Assembly (NCBI GenBank): GCA_009823505.1
Contig: VZQC01000265.1
Span: forward strand, 5,688,960 to 5,752,959
Source: Rhizomys pruinosus
Taxonomy: Eukaryota > Chordata > Mammalia > Rodentia > Spalacidae
Length of the DNA stretch: 64,000 bases
Direction of reading: 5' to 3'
Shown here: piece after piece, positions 33,036 through 44,800 of the stretch
Layout: the number at the start of each line of letters is the position of its first letter
Numbering within the stretch: position 1 is the stretch's first letter
Position numbers and translations under genes: made by a program
The notes under the pieces: generated by a model
Database searches by the model: none
Told to the model about the DNA's origin: nothing
What the model saw: the letters and a program-made list of their open reading frames with translations, nothing else

Positions 33036-33142
33036 ACTATAGGGATTAGAGAGTTAAAATAGCACTGATGACACTTTTCCTAACAATATAATGTAACTTA
33101 GTAAAGCATAAATTGATGTTTCTAGGGAAATCTCCTAGAACA

Positions 33143-35070
33143 TTAAAAAATATTTTATTCAATTTTTGCAATTTACATACAATATTCTGATGGTATTTAG
33201 ATCCCCTCCCCATCCACACCTCCCCATCCACACCTCCCCTTTCTGCCTCCTGTCCAGTTTAATGCATTCTTCTATATTATATTATATTATATTATATTAT
33301 ATTATATTATCCGTAGAGTTCATGTTCCCAAGTGTCCTTCAGTACTGGAGCCTGGTTACCTTACCAAGAGTCACCTCCCTGAATGAGACTGACCTTCTCC
33401 CTCCTGGCAGCCAATAGTTCCTCAGGGAGGCTTGGGGTTTCTTACCCAATTCCTCATGTCCATGCTGTGATTTTGTCTGGTTTGACCTTGCATGGAACTT
33501 GTGCATGCTGTCACCATTGCTCTGAGTTTATGCGAGCGACTCACCAGCTGTCTGGAAAACTATTTCCTGTGGTCATCTACCACCCCTGGCTCTTACAATC
33601 TTTCTGCACTCTCTTCTTCAATGATCCAAAACCTCAGGAGGCAGAATCCTATTCGGGTATAAGCATTCTGAAGTCTCCTGTTCTCTTTATGTTGGCCAGT
33701 TGTGGATTTCTGTGTTAATCATCATCTGCTGCAAAAGGAAGTTTCTCTGGTAAGAGTTGAGATAAGCTTTAGTCTATGAGTATAATAGTAAATCAGCAGG
33801 AGTCAGTTTAATATGTAACTATTCAGCAGAGAATTAGTATTAGGCTGTCTCATATGCCCTGTGACTTGTCTAGTCTCAGGTTCCTAGGTATGGAATAAAC
33901 CCCAGGTATGGACTCCATCTATGACTCCAAACTCAAATTTGGATTGTACCACCTTTGCACATGGCCGTATCTTGCCAGGCCAGTAGATGTAGCTCACAGG
34001 ATTCACAGCTGGGTAAGGCCAATGATCATTTTTTTCTCCTGGTAGCCCACATAGCACCTTCTACCATGATGAAAGCTAGCCAGCAGAGATGAGGCTTTGA
34101 GGTCAGCACCAGCTTGGTTTCTCCTTGTTTGATCTGTGTCTTCCATAATTGGGTCTTTGACAACTGAGTCCTATCATGAAGTTCCAGTGGGTAGCCAAGA
34201 GCAGGGGTAATGGAGAGTTAATGAGGGTCTGTAGGACCTCTGGTCAGCAGCTTCAAGAGACAGAGTCCATTCCTAGCATTTGAGTTTTATTTTGTTAGCT
34301 TATGGTATCTAGTAGGGGAAATGTCCCTCTGTTATACAGTAACTGCTTTTAGTATCTTTTAGAATGTATTCGTATATACTTTGAGAAGCTTCTATAGTGA
34401 TAGGTTTCCATGTGGCTTTTTCTCAAAGCCTTTACTCTTCTGCCCTGCCCTCCAAATTCCTGAGCCCATTTAATCTTTCCTTCTCCATTTTCCCCTTCAT
34501 ACCACTGCATCCTGACACCTCTCTCAGGAAGCCCTCCCCCCTCCATGCCCATTTTTAGTTTCCTGACTTGTCTGGATTTTCAAACTGAAACATGCATATC
34601 TAGGATTTCAAAGCTAGCATCTAGCTATGAGAAAGAACATGCAACATTTGTCTTTCTGTGTCTGGGTTACCTGACTCAGGATGATTGTTTCCAGTTCCAT
34701 CCATTTATCTATAAATTTCATAATTTTACTTTTAAAGAGGCATATAATATTCCATTGTGTATATGTATCACACCTTTCTTATCCATTCATCAGTTGAGGA
34801 ATATATAGGTTATTTTCAGTTTCTGGCTACTATGAAAAGGGCAGTAATGAACATGGATGAACAGATAGTTCTGAAGTGGGGAAGAAAGTCTTTTGGATAT
34901 ATGCCCAAAAGTAGCATAGCTAGAGCATACGGCAGGTAAGTTTTGAGCTTTTTGAGGCTCTCCCCTGATTTCTGTAGTGGTGGCATCAGTTATCACTTTC
35001 ACCAGCAGTGAATAAGAACTCCTCTTTTTCCACATCCTCAACAGTATTTGCCATTTAGAACTTTTTTTTA
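33143..35070 (-). mobile_element. LINE-1 copy F, Lx-type, 5'-truncated
   Basis: On the minus strand, the last about 400 bp of ORF2 (34650-35060) precede a 1.5-kb 3' UTR. The UTR has the antisense phrases TGTGATTTTGTCTGGTTTGA, CTCTTACAATCTTTCTGC and CCAGTTGTGGATTTCTGTGT that I associate with rodent Lx 3' UTRs. L1-A and L1-C carry homologous 3' UTR blocks. No TSD was identified. It contains an ATTAT repeat at 33273-33310. Confidence 0.82.
33273..33310 (+). repeat. (ATTAT)n pentanucleotide repeat
   Basis: Seven to eight ATTAT units inside the L1-F 3' UTR. Confidence 0.96.
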
Positions 35071-35440
35071 GAAATTTTTTAACAAGGTAGACTGACCTAC
35101 CCTACTACTGGCTATGTATTCTCCCTGCCTGAAATGTGCTCATAAACCCTAGAGCTGCAGTACTCATTTTGCAACCCAGAGGAAAAAACTCCACACAATA
35201 GCGAAGCACAACAGGAAGACAAAGGAACAGAGGCCTTCACCACATTTCGAGGAGGTGCATCAGCCCTTGCTGCCTTCTTTACGTGAGGAACAATTAGCCT
35301 CTGATTGCTCATGAAAGTTTTGTTTACTTTTGCTTGGAGGTACGCCTAATCGTAAATGATACACAGAGTGATAGTGTTTGAGTTTTATTGTTACGATTTC
35401 TAATTTGTGCTTGAAGCCTCTCTGTTAAGAGTGTTCATAA
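35071..35440. other. Unassigned, perhaps an old LTR or DNA transposon
   Basis: TTGCTGCCTTCTTTACGTGA and GTACGCCTAATCGTAAATGA recall ancient LTR or transposon ends, but I cannot place them. Confidence 0.3.
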
Positions 35441-35675
35441 GCTGGAGCTACAGAGATGGTTCATTGGTAAGAGCACTGGCTGCTTTCAAAGAGGACCTGG
35501 GTTCAGTTCCAGACCCACATGGCAGCTAACAACCCTCAGTAACTCCAGTTCCAGGGGATCCAGTGTCCTCTCCTGGCTCCATGGGCATTGTATGCACTAG
35601 TACACTTATACATACATGCAAGCAAAGCACTCGTATACACAAAATAATATGGGAATAAATAAGTAATTTTTTAAA
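35441..35675 (+). mobile_element. B2 SINE, older subtype
   Basis: GCTGGAGCTACAGAGATGG, GCTAACAACCCTCAGTAACT and CCAGTTCCAGGGGATCCAG, ending AAATAAGTAATTTTTTAAAG. Confidence 0.92.
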
Positions 35676-35844
35676 GATTATCTATTAGCCAATCTAGCTG
35701 ATGTCCAGGAGAGCCCTGGAGCACATGCCTGGACATAATATTTTCTCAATCAGGGCTCTCCTAGGCACAGGAAGGAGATAGAACCAAAATGCACGAAACA
35801 GAAAAATGGTATTCCTCACTGGTTCCAGAGAAGTTAGAGTGGTC

Positions 35845-35929
35845 AGTGTGTGTGTGTGCGTGCATGTGTGTGTGTGCGTGCGTGTGTGTGTGTGCGTGTG
35901 TGTGTGTGCGTGTGTGTGTGTGTGTGTGT
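35845..35929 (+). repeat. (TG)n with CG interruptions
   Basis: 85 bp of alternating purine-pyrimidine with several TGCG interruptions. It creates a spurious Cys/Val open frame. Confidence 0.97.
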
Positions 35930-37270
35930 TGGGGGAGGTAATGGGAAGTTTAGAGGTGGCAGGGAATTCAACCAGCAGGTGGGAAGTGAGAGGAGAAAGG
36001 GAGAGGACCTGTGGGTCAATACGTAGACCTTTATTAGACCATGGTGTTATCTCTTAGATTTCTCTGTGGGAGTTGTGGAATGAGTAGTTTAAAGATAACA
36101 CCCATGTGGATAGGAGCCTACTTGCATGATTCTGTTATTGATTGTGGTATTGTAGCTGATATTGTATGTTACTGAGCATGTTGGTAAGATGTGTTGGGTT
36201 TGGGGCCATTGAACTGAGGCTATAAATAGGCTATACTACAAAAATCTCACAGAGAGGAGAACTTTTACTAGGTCAGAAGTGACAGGGTGTGATTTGCTTC
36301 AAATAACTTATATACAGCTTCGAAATAGATGCCAAGGCAGCAATTGCATGAAATTCATGACAGGTAAAAAATGCAAACCTGAGGCTATCAGATTATAGAT
36401 TCCAGTTTTAAACTACTATAGTATCTGCCTCTTGTCTACATCTGACTGTTTGCCAGTAAGTGTTGGGTAAATAGGAAGAGAAGATTACCCAGAGCAGCTA
36501 AAACAAATCCCATCTATGTCACATGTGTAACACACAGAATATCAATTCAACCAGTGGTTTCAAAGATCCAGCTGTCTCAGGGCTTTTCTTACTTCCCACC
36601 CCCAGAAAGGATGGCACTCCACAGATAACAGGATCGCCACTTTTGTAGCTAAATGCCACTTGGTCCTGGGGGCAGGAAAAAGGAAGAAGATAGAACTCAG
36701 TCTTCTTCCTTAATGTATAGAAGATGAAGCATCTGTCCTACTGATCCTCCAGAGACTCAGGACATGACCACATCCAGGCTCTGTGACTCCTTTTTCCAAC
36801 AGGCAAGCCAAGGTCTGCTGCTCAGCACCTTGGAGAAAGCTTACACAGTCCTAAGGGAAGGAGGGAGTTTTGAAATCTTCCTGATGGTGTAGCCTGCATT
36901 TCAAACTCTGTTCCTGGAACCTGAGGGCCAGTTTGCTGGCCTTGGGAAGGCTTGCTCAGCTTGTATGAGGAGCTGCTCATCTTTGCTTTCACTCACTCAC
37001 TGTTCCTTGGCCACAGCCACAGAACACAGAGGCAAAGGGGAATGCCACCTGGCATATGCTAGGACCTCAGAATTATTGCTTAATAAACATAATGGGGAAA
37101 AAAAAAGATGATTTCAAAGTGCCTTTGGGATCAGATGGTACTAACACAGACTTTTGTCCTTAGAAATTAGTACAGATTATAGCAAAGAAAGAATTGTTGA
37201 GAACTAAGTGACTAAATATTATGATGGCTGGGTTTAGAGATCTGATTCCTAACTGATGGAGTTAACAAAA
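35930..37270. other. Unique DNA, no gene seen
   Basis: No long frame. The phrase CACCTGGCATATGCTAGGAC with ATTGCTTAATAAACATAAT at 37048-37092 may be the tail of an L2 or MIR copy. Confidence 0.45.
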
Positions 37271-37283
37271 GTTGAACTGATTT

Positions 37284-37490
37284 GGGGGCTGGAAAGATGG
37301 CTCAGTACTGGCTGTTCTGACAGAGGACTGGAGATTTGATTCCTAGCACCCACATGGTAGCTAACAACCATTTGTAACTCCAGTTCCAGGGGATTTAATG
37401 CCCTCTTCTGAACTCTGCAGGCATCATACAACACAGGTGCACTTACATACATGCAGGAAATACACTCATACACATAAAAAATTTAAAACT
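37284..37490 (+). mobile_element. B2 SINE, 13-bp TSD
   Basis: GGGGGCTGGAAAGATGGCTC head with a short deletion. GTTGAACTGATTT (37271-37283) and GTTGAACTAATTT (37491-37503) flank it with one mismatch. Confidence 0.93.
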
Positions 37491-37503
37491 GTTGAACTAA
37501 TTT

Positions 37504-38214
37504 GTTAGCTGTCATAGATGTATAAAATAATATTACATTTTTTAGGGAATTAGTCTTTGTGAAAGTTTATCCACCTTTATTTCTTCTCATGAAGGAAGAA
37601 ATGGAGAAAATGAATCATCTGCAGAAGAAGGTAATGTGGTGCCACTTGGTGACGAGAGACAAGGACTCCTGCTGACAGTGCCCTTGGATCATTCCTATAG
37701 TTACTAGTCATATGGCAAGGCATGAACCATGTATGAGCATGGCAGAAATGCTGAAGGAAGAGCATGAGGCTGGGCCCTCACCAGCAAGACTTGCTGAGTC
37801 CCCTGGCCATCCATATGGATGTGATGACCAAGAGCAGAATGGTGATAAAGGCTGGTACAAAAGGGCAGCAACTTGTTAGAGACAGTCATTAAATAGGGTT
37901 TAATTGTTCTTTGTGCTGTTTGCTTTTCTTCTTTTCCTTGAGGGTGAGCAGAGTTAAGAGATATGAAAGAGGGTCTATGCCTTTCCCCCCACATTTACTT
38001 TCTAATTCAACTTGCAAGTCAAGCCCACCCCTTTAGAGTAGGAGATCTGAGAACTTTATATCAATTAAACATATAAGACTGGATTTTTTAAATGTGAAAG
38101 ACCAGAATTCAGAAACATCTACATTAATATGACTGAAAAGCAAAGGAAGCAGAGCGAGCTGCTGTCAGTGGTGTCTTTCCCCCAGGGACAGAAGGGGACT
38201 ACTGACAGTGTATG
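37504..38214. other. Unassigned sequence
   Basis: Two minus-strand open frames of 62 and 96 codons (37577-37765, 37704-37994) have no recognisable domain. No repeat is recognised. Confidence 0.4.
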
Positions 38215-38660
38215 GATACTCAAAACTTGTCAACTTTGATTGAAGTGCCTAGCAGGTTAGTAAAGCGCAGCTCTGGGAAGACGTTTCCAGAGATGCTTAG
38301 ATCACGAGGGCTCATTAATGAATGGGCTCATTCCTTGATGGACTCATACTATGATGGTCTTACTGGGAAATGGTGAAAAATAGAAGGAGCTTAGTTGAGG
38401 AAATTGGTCACAGGCAGCATGTTCTGGAGAGCTGTATCATGCCTGGACCTTCCTGTAGCCCCTCTCTCTGCTTCCTCCCTGCCGTGAGAAGTGGGGTCTT
38501 TTACCACATGCTTCCACCGCCATGATGCTCTGCCAAGTACATGGGACCAAGTAGCAATGTATGTAACCTTCTGAACCTGTGAGCTAAAGACCTTCCTCCC
38601 TTAGGTTGTTCCTATCAGGCGCTTTGTTTCAACTATAAGGAAGGTAATGACTCCAATAGA
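38215..38660 (+). mobile_element. MaLR-type solo LTR
   Basis: CATTAATGAATGGGCTCATT, CTTGATGGACTCATACTATG, CACATGCTTCCACCGCCATG, CTGTGAGCTAAAGACCTTCC-like wording, then CCTATCAGGCGCTTTGTTTC, follow the order of rodent MaLR LTRs related to primate THE1/MST. No internal region or second LTR is present, so it is a solo LTR. Subfamily not determined; limits approximate. Confidence 0.68.
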
Positions 38661-39565
38661 ATACCGGACAGTTACTGGAGAATTGAAAGCATCCTGTGTT
38701 TATCCTCCAGTGATCTTGAGACAGTCAGACTCATTACATTTATAATATAAAGTATAAAAATCAATACACTAAACTGAATATGTGTTGTGATTACATTTCA
38801 TAAAAAATACAAACAGCTCAAGGAAAATATACCAGAAAGATGGAGGTGGATGAATGATGAGTGATTTTAATGTTCTTCTTTATTCATTTGTTTATTTCCC
38901 AAATTTCCTCAGTATGTATATATTACTTTCATAATTAGGAAAAATATCCCCCAAATTGTACTTTTCTTTATGAGTTTCTTTCCCCCAAAGACCCATTTTA
39001 GGGGGTAGGCTTTCCATCATTCTTGGTTTCCTCAGTGATAATGCTCCCTTTATAAACAAAGGTAGAAGTATGATTTGTCAATAAAATAAAACTCCACTAT
39101 GGCCAATATTCTACCTCAGGGTTTATTGCAGTGTGTGACCTAGGCATGCACAGTCATTGCTTCTCAAAGGCTGGACCCTGAGCTCCAAGGTCTTTTCTAC
39201 TAGAGTCTGAAAATTTTTCAAGGACCTATATTCTCAGGGGAAACTGATTACTGTGTCAACTCCAATCGGTTTTCCTAGGACCAGAGGAACAGAATAGCAA
39301 GTGCTTGTAGTACATCATGAGAGGCCAGGTGGGATTTCATCCATATAAATAATCCATATGGTGTCAGCTCACATTTTTCATCCTTTGACTTAGAAGAATG
39401 TGTAGAACAAGGTTAGGGAAACAGGACTTCCCCGAGACACAGTTGTTTACCTGAGCATGAGGCTGGGATGAAGTAGTCTCCGCAAAACCACTTCCTCAAC
39501 CCCTGAAGTTCAGGCTGTGCTCGATACAATGGCCTCTAGAAAGGAACGAGAAAAAGCTATCAGGG
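38661..39565. other. Unique DNA, nothing recognised
   Basis: AT-rich in 38740-39100 with no open frame of note and no recognised repeat. Confidence 0.45.
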
Positions 39566-40136
39566 TGTATTAGTCAGGGTTCTCTAAAGAAACAGAATCA
39601 ACGACACGGGTACACAGACCTACACTCAAAACAGTACATTCATACACATAAATAAAAATAAAATAAAATAAATTAAAAAAATAAGAAACAGAATCAATAG
39701 AATGAATATATAGCTATATACAAATTTATTGATTTGCTCACGTGACAGAGCTCAAGTAGTCCAACAGTAGCTGTGCTGCACTGGAGAGGCTGAGAATCCA
39801 GGGAACTGCTCAGTCCGCAAGGCTGGATGTCTCAGTAGTCCCAATCTGGTGCTAAAGGCCTGATGGATTCCAGGAGATCTGCCAGTCTCAGTACATGCTG
39901 GGATCCAAAGGGTTGATCACAGCAGCAAGACAAACTCACCAGCGAGAGAGAGGCAAGCCGCAGGAAAAAAGGGACCAGCTCCTCTACCGTGGCCTTTTAT
40001 ACTGCCTGCCGGCAGAAGGTAACACCCACATTTGGGGTGGGCCGTCGGGCTTGAGGTAATCCAATCCGAAGATCCTTTTTCTCTTATTTGTTCATCCTTA
40101 GTCCAGTCAAGTTGACACCCAGGATTAACCATCACA
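39566..40136 (-). mobile_element. Solo LTR, TG...CA ends, MaLR/ERVL-like
   Basis: Begins TGTATTAGTCAGGGTTCTCT and ends GATTAACCATCACA on the + strand. On the minus strand it reads TGTGATGG...CTAATACA, with the TG/CA termini and the GTCAACTTGAC motif common to this LTR group. The flanks CAGGG (39561-39565) and CAAGG (40137-40141) look like a decayed 5-bp TSD. The element is split by a truncated B2 at 39602-39682. No retroviral genes are present. Family name not determined. Confidence 0.65.
39602..39682 (+). mobile_element. 81-bp 5'-truncated B2 with 15-bp TSD
   Basis: Only the B2 3' end (CGACACGGGTACACAGACCT ... CATTCATACACATAAATAAA) is present. AAGAAACAGAATCAA is repeated exactly at 39587-39601 and 39683-39697. 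The B2 promoter is absent. Confidence 0.95.
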
Positions 40137-40214
40137 CAAGGTATGGGAAAAGACAATAAAGCTGTATTTCTTTTATCCAAAAATTTCCTTTCCTTCCAAG
40201 TAGTTATACTTCAT

Positions 40215-40741
40215 TGTTCTAGTTTCCTTTCAATAGCTGTGACAAAACACACTGATCACTACCAACTTGGAGAGGAAAGAGTTACTCAGGGCAGGAACCT
40301 GGAGGCAGGAGCTGAGACACAGGCCCTGGAGGATTGCTATTTACTGGCTTGCTCCTCTGACCCATGCCCAGCCTGCTTTCTTTCTGTATTTATTTTTTGG
40401 TCTTTTCAAGACAGGGTCTCCCTGTAGCCCCAGCTGTCCTGGAACTCACTCTGTAGACCAGGCCGGCCTTGAACTCACAAAGATCTGCCTGCCTCTGCCT
40501 CCCAAACGCTAGGATTAAAGGCGTGTGCCACCACACCTGGCCCAGCCTACTTTCTTATACCATACACAACAACCTGTCCAGGAGTGGCACCACCTGAAGT
40601 GGGCTGAGCCCTCCCACATTGCTCAACAATCAAGACAATACTCCACAGACATGGCCACAGGCCAGTCCAATGGAGCCAATTCCCCAATTGAGGTTTCCTC
40701 AACCCAGGTGTGTCAAGTTGACACTAAAGCTATCTATCACA
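40215..40741 (-). mobile_element. Solo LTR, second MaLR/ERVL-like copy
   Basis: TGTTCTAGTTTCCTTTCAAT ... GCAGGAACCTGGAGGCAGGA ... CAAGTTGACACTAAAGCTAT, ending CTATCACA. On the minus strand it reads TGTGATAG...TAGAACA. The phrases match an abundant rodent LTR I know by sequence but cannot name safely. A B1 splits it at 40383-40540. Flanks TTCAT and TTCTA are only a weak 5-bp TSD. Confidence 0.65.
40383..40540 (-). mobile_element. B1 SINE in the LTR, 16-bp TSD
   Basis: Antisense B1 (CAGGGTCTCCCTGTAGCCCC, CTGTAGACCAGGCCGGCC, AGGATTAAAGGCGTGTGCCA). CCCAGCCTGCTTTCTT (40367-40382) and CCCAGCCTACTTTCTT (40541-40556) flank it with one mismatch. Confidence 0.96.
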
Positions 40742-41080
40742 TTCTATAAATAATATAAGTATATATGTACATATAGTATTTGTACTATATTTCATACAAT
40801 TTACATCAGCAAAGGACTAAAAGAAAAAATCACTCAGGGAAACTAATAGGATGCAAAAGAGGGGGGCTCTTCAAAGGTTATTATCCCTAGCCTGTAACTC
40901 CAGAAAAGTATGTGGGTGTCCTACCCTGCTTCTGAAGATGTGGGAGGTTAGACAGGAGCTGTTCTATGCTATGAAGCATAGACCAATGTTGCCAGGGGCT
41001 GAGTCTCCCTAGCTTATGCCTAGGACATGAGTGACCCCAAAAGTCCATTTGCCCCTTCACAGATAAAAACCACAGTTCCA
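40742..41080. other. Unassigned sequence
   Basis: Nothing recognised. Confidence 0.4.
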
Positions 41081-41275
41081 GTGTCTGGAGAGATGGCTTA
41101 GTACTTAGGAGCACTGAATGTTCTTGCAGAGGATCTGGATTTGGTTCCCAGCATGCACATGGTGCAACACCTGTCTCCAGCTCTAGAGGGCGCCCTCTTC
41201 TGGCCTTCATAGCCTTTGCAGACATAGGTGCACTTGCATAAATGTAAGCAAACCACTCATCCACATAAAAAATAA
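41081..41275 (+). mobile_element. B2 SINE, older subtype
   Basis: TGGAGAGATGGCTTAGTACT, GGATTTGGTTCCCAGCATGC and CATAAAAAATAAAGTAATT. Parts of the middle are deleted. Confidence 0.9.
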
Positions 41276-41519
41276 AGTAATTATTTCTTTAAGTTAATTT
41301 TTATTGAGTGAATTTCACACAATAGTTCTTAATCAAATTTAGACTCATTCCCCCATCCATGCCCACCCCTCATGCCCCCTCCCGCCCGCCAGAGCTCATG
41401 GATTCTATCATACACGTTAAGTACTGTCTTGCATGTTTTTCTCAGTCTTTTATAACCCTTTCAATGCAAGTTTACTGTTTTGGTCCATTCTTTGAATAGG
41501 TTTTTCTCTCTCTTTTTTT

Positions 41520-41840
41520 GTTCCTTTTAATTTTATATTATTCCAAAATATGCATATATAACTCCACACATAAATCAAAACTACAAAGTCTGAAGATAAA
41601 CTATAGGTTAATTCCAAAAGACATTTAGGGATTCACATTTTAACAGTAAAGTTGCATGCAGGTAAAAAGAAGTATAACTTTACATTCTTTTTTTTTTAGA
41701 ATATGAATACATATCTTCCACCCATATATGGTAATTACAATGTGGGAATATAAGTGGTAGGTCAATTCTAGAGCCCATTAAGAGATTCACATTATAATAG
41801 CACAGTTGCTTTCAGATACAATGAAATATAATAAAGTTGC
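41520..41840 (-). repeat. Two-unit tandem module in the L1-B 3' UTR
   Basis: The unit at about 41520-41685 (ATATTATTCCAAAATATGCA ... GATTCACATTTTAACAGTAA) recurs diverged at about 41690-41840 (AGAATATGAATACATATCTT ... GATTCACATTATAATAGCAC). L1-D at 61355-61515 has one unit. Confidence 0.8.
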
Positions 41841-41869
41841 TCAGTTCACCTGCCAACTGGGGATTTGGT

Positions 41870-44800
41870 GCTAGCATCCACAAATGAGGGAAACCATTCA
41901 CCTTTTTCCCCCTGGGACTGTGTTACTTCACTTAGCATAATGGCTTTGAGTTCCATCCATTTACCTGCAAATCTCACTGTGTCATCTTTCTTTACCACTG
42001 CATAGAACTCCATTGTGAAGATGCACCACATTTTTGTTATCCAGTCATCAGTTGAGGGGCATTTGGGTTGGTTCCACTTCTTTGCTGTTGTGAAGAGAGC
42101 TGCAATAAACATAGTAGATGTGCATGTATCTTTGCAGTAGGATGAGTCTTCTCGGTATATACCCAGAAGTGGTATGGCTGGGTCAAGTGGTAGGCTCATT
42201 TTGAGTCTTTTAAGGGTTCTCCACACTGCTTTCCACAGTGGTTATACCAGTTTACATTCCCACCAGCAGTGGATGAGTGTTCCTCTTTCCCCACAACCTC
42301 TCCATCATTTGGTGTCTGTTGTTTTCTTGATCTTAGCCAGTCTTACTGGAGTGCAATGATGCCTTAGTGTGGTTTTAATTTGCATTTCCTTAATTATTAA
42401 TGATGTTGAACACTTTTAAGATGTTTCTCAGCCATCTTTACTTCCTTAGTGGTGAAGTCTCTGTTTAGTTCTTTACTCCATCTTTTGAGTAGGACATTTG
42501 TTTTCTTGTTTTTTAAGTAGTTTATATATGCTGGATGTTAATGCTCTGTCAGATGTATCAGTGGTGAAGGTTTCCTCCCATTCTGTGGGTGTTCTCTTCA
42601 CTTCCTTGATTGTTTCTTTAGCTGTACAAAAGCTATTGAGTTTGATGAGGTCCCACTTGTCAGCTGTTGTCCTTATTTCCTGTGCAGCTGCTGTTTGATT
42701 TAGAAAGTCTTTTCCTATGCCTATGTCTTGTAGGTTGCTGCTGACTTTTTCTTCTATCACCTTCATGGTTTCATGTTTCAGGTTGAGATCTTTGATCCAC
42801 TTGGAGTTGATTTTTGTACAGGGTGAGAGGTAAGGGTTTAATTTTGTTCTTCTACAAATGGTGATCCAGTCTTGCCAACACCATTTGCTGAAGATGCTGT
42901 CTTTCCTCCATTGAGCTTTTTTGGCTCCTTTGTCAAATACGAGCTAGCTGAATTTACATGAGCTCAAGTTTGGATCTTCAATTTTATTCCATTGGTCAAT
43001 GGTTCTGTTTTTTTGCCAGTACCCAGGCGTCTTTATGACTATATGCCCTGTAAATATAGTTTGAATTATGGTAAAGTAACCCCCCCTGTATTGCACTTTT
43101 CACTCAGGGTTGATTTAGACTATTCAGGGTTTTTGTTTTTTCCATTTATGAATTTAAGGATATTTGTTTTCCTTTCCTAGTCTGGGAAAAGCTCTTGGGG
43201 ATATTTGATGGGAAAGGCCTGTGTTCTTTATATTACTTTTGTGTAGAATGGCCATTTTTACTAGATATTTTTCCAATCCAGGAGCATGAGAGGTCTTTCC
43301 ATCTTTTGATGATCTCCTTCTTCCGGGTTTACAAATTTTTTGTTTTAGAGGTCTTTTTGGTTGTCTTGGGTTAGGTTTATATCCCAGGTATTTTTGAAGG
43401 CTATTGTGATTGGGAAGGTCTCCGTATATTCCTGTCTCCAGTTGCTTATGGTTGGTGTAAAGGAAAGTTACTGATTTTTCATAGGTTTAATTTGTATCCC
43501 ACAAGTTTACTGAAACTCTTAATAATCATGTTTGTAGGAGTTTTCGGGTGGAGTTTTTTTTACCATCCCACTAGGTAAATTATCATTCATCTGCAAAAAG
43601 GGATGCTTAACTTGTCATTCCCTTTTTCCAATTGGTACTCCTTTAAATTTTCACTTTCTTGCCTTATTGCCCTAGCCAAGCATTTCATGTTCAGGCACTA
43701 TATTGAAGAGGGAGTGGTGATAGAGGACAGCCTTCCTGTGTTTTCCTGCCTTTAAAAGGGGAATGGCCGGTGTTTGGGTTGCCTTGTATATGGCTTTGAT
43801 TACATTGAAGAATGGAGTCCTCTAGTCGAATTCCCTCTAGGACTTGAGCATGAAAGGATGTGGGATTTTTGTCAAAGCTTTTTCTGCATTGGTTGAGATA
43901 ACCATGTGGAATTTGTTTTTTCCGTCCCATTGACATGGTTTTTCTGAATTTATTGTTTATGTGGGGTTGAATGATCCATGCATCTCTGGTATGAACCAAG
44001 TTGGTCATGATGGATATCTTTTTGATGTGGGTCTGTAGGTGATTTTCAAGTATTTTTGGGGGTTGAGAAATTGTGCATCTGTGTTCATTAATGAGAATGG
44101 GGTCCGATAGTTTTCTTCTTAACTGTGTCTTTGCTTGGTTTTGATATTGGTATTGAAGTGATTCTGCTTCATAGAAGGAATTTGGGAGATTTCCCTCTGG
44201 TTTTTTGATTTTTCTGAAAGTTTGAGTAGTAATGGTTGTAAGACCTCTTTAAGTGTTTAATAGAATTCTGCTGGAACCAGCTGGGCCTGGGCCTGGGCTT
44301 TTTTTTTTAAGTTGGGAGGTGTTTATTACATCTTGAAATTTCCTCAAGTATTATGGATCGGTGTTAATAAACTGTCAACCTCTTCGTGGTTAAGCTTTGT
44401 TAGTTCCGCAGGAGTTTCAGAATATTCAACCTTTTGCTTAGGTTTTCAAATTAGTAGAGTATAGGTTTTTTTAAAGTATTCTTGTATGATTGTCTTGATC
44501 TTTATCTATTGTGATGTTTCCACCTGTCATCACAAATGTTATTGATTTGGAGATGCTCTTTTTTTCTCGGATTAACTGGGTTAGAGGTCTGGCTAGTTAT
44601 GTTATCTTTTCAAAGAACCAGCGTTTGGAGATTCATTGAATTTTTTGTTTTGTATTGTTTTCTTTGTTTTCTATTTTGGTGATTGCTGCTCTGATTTTTG
44701 TTATTTTCTTCCTGTCTGTTTGGGTTTAAGGTTCATTTGTTTGTTTGTCTCTCAAGTAATTTTTACCTGGCAGTGTCCAGAGCATTAGTTGTTCTCTTCC

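Noticed and set aside
33383..33718. 111-codon plus-strand frame
   Set aside because: It lies in the antisense of the L1-F 3' UTR, which is non-coding.
35806..36057. Cys/Val-rich 83-codon frame
   Set aside because: It is the translated TG microsatellite.
39566..40741. The two LTR-like blocks as the ends of one provirus
   Set aside because: They differ in sequence, only 78 bp separate them, and no internal retroviral sequence is present. They are two separate solo LTRs.
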